Source: JBBECE01 sp040881985
GTDB taxonomy: Bacteria; Pseudomonadota; Alphaproteobacteria; Rhizobiales; Devosiaceae
Direction: 5' to 3'
Assembly (NCBI GenBank): GCA_040881985.1
Contig: JBBECE010000016.1
Span: 1 to 64,000, forward strand
DNA: 64,000 nucleotides
Below the pieces are notes generated by a model. That model was not told the origin of the DNA. It worked only from the letters and a program-made list of their open reading frames with translations, and did no database searches. Below, one piece after another: positions 60,656-64,000 of the stretch. Position 1 is the stretch's first letter. Each line of letters starts with the position of its first letter. A program made the position numbers and the translations under genes.

Positions 60656-60723
60656 ACGGCAAGCCGGAATCCGAAACCGGACGGCGATATTGGAACTCGA
60701 GTACCGATGAGGAGGAGCTGAAG

Positions 60724-61191
60724 GTGGCCTTGACGAAACAGACAATGACCGACGAGCAGCGCAAGTCGGTGGCCGTGGAATATTTGAAAGCGTTCGACAG
60801 AGGTGGCGTCACGTCCACCGGCGGGTCAATTTTGGACCTGTTTTCAGACGACGCCCAAGTGTATTTTCCCAAGTGGGGGATCGCCCGGGGCAAGGAACAA
60901 ATCGGCAAGATGTTCGGTGACGTGGGAAGCACGCTAAAATCGATCGTGCATCACTATTCTCATTTCAACTGGGTGTTTTCCGGTTCCGATGTGGTAGTTT
61001 GCGAGGGTACCAGCCACGGCGAGCACAATGACGGGCCATGGCGGGCAGACGTTCCCGAATGGGGGGCGGGGCGTTGGTGCGACGTATTCGAAATCCGCGA
61101 TTGGAAGATCGAGCGCTGCTTCATCTATCTCGATCCGGATTACGCAGGCAAAGACACCGGTCGTTATCCGTGGATCAAGGGCAAAAAATAA
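60724..61191 (+). CDS. NTF2-fold (SnoaL-like) protein
   Basis: GTG 60724, preceded by GAGGAGGAG, gives a 155-residue product; ATG 60745 is possible. It has the SnoaL-like pattern EYLKAFDRGG, ILDLFSDDAQVYFPKWGIARGKEQI and CEGTSHGEHNDGPW with DVFEIRDWKIERCFIYLDPDY. This fold is used for cyclases, isomerases and dehydratases and also for binding proteins. It follows the flavoprotein by 68 bases and precedes an importer, so a role in the same catabolic step is inferred. Confidence 0.8.
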   Translation: MALTKQTMTDEQRKSVAVEYLKAFDRGGVTSTGGSILDLFSDDAQVYFPKWGIARGKEQIGKMFGDVGSTLKSIVHHYSHFNWVFSGSDVVVCEGTSHGEHNDGPWRADVPEWGAGRWCDVFEIRDWKIERCFIYLDPDYAGKDTGRYPWIKGKK

Positions 61192-61243
61192 ACCCGTCGC
61201 TGCAAGTCAATGCCGGCGGAATGTCTTCTAAAGGGAGGAAATA

Positions 61244-62437
61244 ATGAACAAGACCACGAACTTTCTACGCAGATTGGCACTGCCCGGATTGGCAGCCGCC
61301 TTCCTCATGGCGTCACCCACGGTTTCAACGGCGGCTGACGTAGACGAGCTTTTGCTCAAGGCGTTGGGGACCACCGAAAATGTCGGCCCAGTGGTTGCCG
61401 AATCGTTCAGGCGCGCGGCCCTGGGTCTGACGGACGAACAGCGCGAACTGGCGCTGCAATGCTGGAGGGATTCGGTGTGCGACACCGGCCAGGAAGGTAT
61501 CAGCGTGGCGCTTGCTGACGGCTTCGGGGAAAACGTCTGGCGTCAGGTCACCAAGATGGAGTTCATCGTCGAGGCGCTGACCTATCCGAACATCGCCAGA
61601 ATCATTTACACCTCGGCACGCAGCGATCCCACCAAGGCGATCTCAGACTTGCGCAGTCTGATCGTCCAGCAAGTTGACGTGATCGTGATTTTCGCCGATC
61701 ACGGCACCGCTCTGCTGCCGACGATCCAGGAGGCAACCGAGTCCGGTGCCATCGTGGTGCTGCACAACGGCACCTATGTTGGCGGCGAACCCGGCACGGA
61801 CTTCGTGGCGACCGTTTCCGAGGATCTGTGCGATCTCGGCACCGGCATGATTCAGGCCGTCGCCGAGAACACCGGCAAGACGGATAACATCGGTATTGTC
61901 GAACTCGGTGGCACGCCCGGCAACGGACTGAGCGCGGGCTGGCAGGCATGCTCGGACGAGGAGATCGCCAAGCACGCCGGCATGTATCTGATCGGCAAGG
62001 CGGACACCAGCTGGACTCAAGAGGGAGCTTTCCAGGCGATGTCCGGCTTCCTCGCCCAGGATGTTAGCGTTGACGGCGTGGTCTACGAATATGCCGACGG
62101 CTTCCGTGGCGGACTTCGTGCCTATGAAGAAGCCGGCAAGGCGCCGAATGTGGTAGTGGCGCTGCGCACCGACGAACAGGGCCTGTTCTGCGACTGGGAA
62201 CGGATCAACAATCCGGACTTCAAAATCTTTTTCGCCTCGGGCCATAACTTCCAGTCTGGCGTCGCGCTTACCGCCGGCATGATGAAGCTGGCCGGCGAGG
62301 AAGTTCCAACGGTCGTGGGCATCCCCTTCAGGTTCCGGCAGGTCGAGCGGGGCATGTGCAACATGGCGCTTCCCCTGGACGCTTCGGTATCGACCAGGCT
62401 CGACGACGAAATGCTGACGGCGATGTTTGCCAACTAA
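61244..62437 (+). CDS. Periplasmic binding protein of a CUT2-type ABC importer
   Basis: The 397-residue product has a signal peptide (LALPGLAAAFLMASPTVSTAA) and a type I periplasmic-binding (RbsB/Peripla_BP_4) core (ISVALADGFGENVWRQVTKMEF, VDVIVIFADHGTALLPTIQEA, VELGGTPGNGLSAGWQAC). A 55-residue segment before the core includes a Cys pair CWRDSVC, which is not in RbsB. AAAGGGAGGAAATA precedes ATG 61244. The cognate ATPase gene starts 84 bases downstream beyond a strong hairpin. Confidence 0.87.
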   Translation: MNKTTNFLRRLALPGLAAAFLMASPTVSTAADVDELLLKALGTTENVGPVVAESFRRAALGLTDEQRELALQCWRDSVCDTGQEGISVALADGFGENVWRQVTKMEFIVEALTYPNIARIIYTSARSDPTKAISDLRSLIVQQVDVIVIFADHGTALLPTIQEATESGAIVVLHNGTYVGGEPGTDFVATVSEDLCDLGTGMIQAVAENTGKTDNIGIVELGGTPGNGLSAGWQACSDEEIAKHAGMYLIGKADTSWTQEGAFQAMSGFLAQDVSVDGVVYEYADGFRGGLRAYEEAGKAPNVVVALRTDEQGLFCDWERINNPDFKIFFASGHNFQSGVALTAGMMKLAGEEVPTVVGIPFRFRQVERGMCNMALPLDASVSTRLDDEMLTAMFAN

Positions 62438-62464
62438 GTCTCGTTCAGTCGTCTGTGATACTCA

Positions 62465-62493
62465 GCGGGCGCGGAACTTGTTTCCGCGCCCGC
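62465..62493 (+). promoter_or_regulatory. Intergenic hairpin between binding-protein and ATPase genes
   Basis: A perfect 12-bp stem (GCGGGCGCGGAA 62465-62476; its complement 62482-62493) with a 5-base loop and no T tract. Such hairpins stabilise the upstream mRNA and give more binding protein than membrane parts, as known for other importer operons. Confidence 0.75.
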
Positions 62494-62521
62494 CCTGAAC
62501 CCGGACCCGGGAGCCGGTTCG

Positions 62522-64000
62522 ATGAACGTGGCCTCGCTTGAACTCACCGGCATCTCGAAAAGCTATCCGGGCGTTCAGGCTCTGCGGGGCGTCAGCTTCT
62601 CTTGCGGGCCCGGCGAAATTCGCGCGGTGCTGGGCGAAAACGGCTCAGGTAAAAGTACGCTCCTGGGCATCGCCAGTGGCGCCGTGGCGCCGGACGCCGG
62701 CCGAGTCGTGATCAACGGCCGGCCGCTCCAGTCCACGGACCCCCTGCTCGCCCGGCGACTGGGTCTTGCCACCGTCTATCAGGACGATTCGCTGATTCGG
62801 GAGTTGACGGTCGCCGAAAACCTGTTTCTGGCCGCCGTCGATGCACCCCTTTCGCTCGCGTCCGTGCGCCGATACGCCAAAGAGAAGCTCGCCCCACACG
62901 GGCTCAACATCGAGCCCGACGCCCTTGTCGGAGACCTGACCCCGGCGCAGCGCCAGTTTCTCGAAATCGTCAAGGCGGTGAGTGCGAATCCGAAGGTCCT
63001 GCTGCTTGACGAACCGACGTCGAGCCTCGACCTTGCCGGCGTCGAAAAGCTGAGCGCCATTATCCGGCGGGTTACCGCCGAGGGCACCGCCGTCGTCTAC
63101 GTCAGCCACCGGCTTCACGAAATCCTGGCGCTCGCCGACCGGGTGACTATTCTCAGGGACGGCGAGGACCGCGGCACGTACGACATCAACGCCGGCCTGT
63201 CGGAAAGCGATCTGGTCGCCTTGATGATCGGCCGGCCGATCGAAACCGAGCATCGCGAGCGTGTCGCCATGGGCGACAGGGTCGCCATGTGGGCGACGCG
63301 TCTTTCCGGCGCCCGCTTTCAGGAATTCACGTTCCACGTCCATCGCGGCGAGATTCTGGGTTTCGCGGGTGCCGAAGGCAACGGCCAGCGGAACGTGATC
63401 CGGGCTTTGGGCGGCCTTGAGGAAGCCAGCGGTCGCGTCTTTGTAGCGGGCGGCGCGTCGGTCAGGCCGGGCGCACCGCGCGAGGCGCTGACGGCGGGCA
63501 TCCTTTCGCTCAGCGCCGACAGATCGCAGGAATCGCTGTTCCCGGCGCTCGGCGTGCGCGAAAACATCACCATCCAAGCGCTTGGGGATTTTGCCGTTGG
63601 TGGCCTGGTATCATCCCGCCGAGAGCAGGCGCGCGCCGCATCGCTAGTTGACGATCTGGACATCGTGACCCCGACCCTCGACCAGCCGGTCGGCAGTCTT
63701 TCGGGCGGCAACCAGCAAAAGACCGTGCTGGCGCGCAGTTTTCTCGGCGACGCCAGGACAATTCTCATCGATGAGCCGACCCAGGGCGTCGACGCAAATG
63801 CCCGCTTCGACATCTACCGCGCCATCCGTGCCAAGGCCGAGCAGGGCGTCGCCTGCGTTGTCAATTCGTCAGACGCCTTGGAGCTCGCGGGCTTATGCGA
63901 CCGGGTTTTGGTGTTTTCGCGCGGCCGGGTGATCCGCGAGCTGAGGGGGTCCGATATCACGGAGGAGAGTATCGTCTCGTCTTTTTTGAGATCGAGAGAT
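62522..64000 (+). CDS. CUT2-type ABC importer ATPase, 3' end cut by the window edge
   Basis: The frame runs 493 codons to the window end without a stop, so the gene is partial at its 3' end. It has the two tandem ATPase domains of RbsA/MglA: domain 1 with Walker A GENGSGKSTLL, signature-region LTPAQRQFLEIVKA and Walker B VLLLDEPTSSLD; domain 2 with the usual degenerate Walker A (GFAGAEGNGQRN), SLSGGNQQKTVLAR and TILIDEPTQGVD. It would work with the binding protein at 61244 and a permease gene outside the window. Confidence 0.92.
   Translation, partial: MNVASLELTGISKSYPGVQALRGVSFSCGPGEIRAVLGENGSGKSTLLGIASGAVAPDAGRVVINGRPLQSTDPLLARRLGLATVYQDDSLIRELTVAENLFLAAVDAPLSLASVRRYAKEKLAPHGLNIEPDALVGDLTPAQRQFLEIVKAVSANPKVLLLDEPTSSLDLAGVEKLSAIIRRVTAEGTAVVYVSHRLHEILALADRVTILRDGEDRGTYDINAGLSESDLVALMIGRPIETEHRERVAMGDRVAMWATRLSGARFQEFTFHVHRGEILGFAGAEGNGQRNVIRALGGLEEASGRVFVAGGASVRPGAPREALTAGILSLSADRSQESLFPALGVRENITIQALGDFAVGGLVSSRREQARAASLVDDLDIVTPTLDQPVGSLSGGNQQKTVLARSFLGDARTILIDEPTQGVDANARFDIYRAIRAKAEQGVACVVNSSDALELAGLCDRVLVFSRGRVIRELRGSDITEESIVSSFLRSRD

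Overview
The window is GC-rich chromosomal DNA from an alphaproteobacterium, most likely a member of the Hyphomicrobiales (Rhizobiales). This rests on gene content and order: infB-rbfA-truB-rpsO-pnp, an Irr-type Fur regulator next to fabA-fabB, ubiE-ubiB-dut, rpsT-dnaA-dnaN-recF-gyrB, a RegB/RegA (ActS/ActR) pair, MmcB and a DUF2852 protein. It looks like a draft or metagenome scaffold. It starts inside infB with a C17G7 homopolymer, holds a 100-N gap flanked by a 55-bp exact duplicate, and has two genes (GFA protein, pcaJ) each broken by one missing base.

Layout. 1-6.4 kb: translation and RNA metabolism operon, with a nested stem-loop before pnp and a strong terminator after it. 6.45-9.1 kb: an ECF42-type sigma factor locus with two DGPF (YCII) proteins and a frameshifted GFA protein; all three transcription units carry the same TGTCGA-N17-CGAC promoter. 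9.1-14.4 kb: hydroxyacid dehydrogenase, SH3 protein, Irr, fabA-fabB and a cyclase-like/SRPBCC protein with an apparent ATC start. 14.3-20.4 kb: moeB, DUF2259 protein, dut, lipoprotein, ubiB and ubiE on the minus strand, then mutM on the plus strand. 20.4-28.1 kb: rpsT (clear sigma70 promoter and structured leader), dnaA, dnaN, recF, gyrB. 28.1-44.3 kb: copper ATPase, PBP1A, YgjP-like protease, DUF2852, RegBA, mmcB, MFS exporter, an 805-residue multidomain secreted protein, an ABC exporter pair and mannitol dehydrogenase.

From about 44.3 kb the window is accessory. A truncated LysR gene borders a catabolic island. On the minus strand one operon encodes maleylacetate reductase, a five-gene branched-chain-type ABC importer, hydroxyquinol 1,2-dioxygenase, a TfdB-like phenol hydroxylase and a PcpA/LinE-like extradiol dioxygenase; an AraC regulator lies just upstream. 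Facing it on the plus strand is pcaIJF. Together these encode a route from an imported aromatic through hydroxyquinol or a hydroquinone to maleylacetate, 3-oxoadipate, 3-oxoadipyl-CoA and then succinyl-CoA plus acetyl-CoA. From 59.0 kb to the end a second plus-strand operon pairs a KSTD/fumarate-reductase-like flavoprotein and an NTF2-fold protein with a CUT2 (ribose-type) ABC importer, which is an unusual pairing. No tRNA, rRNA, CRISPR array, insertion sequence or prophage gene was seen.
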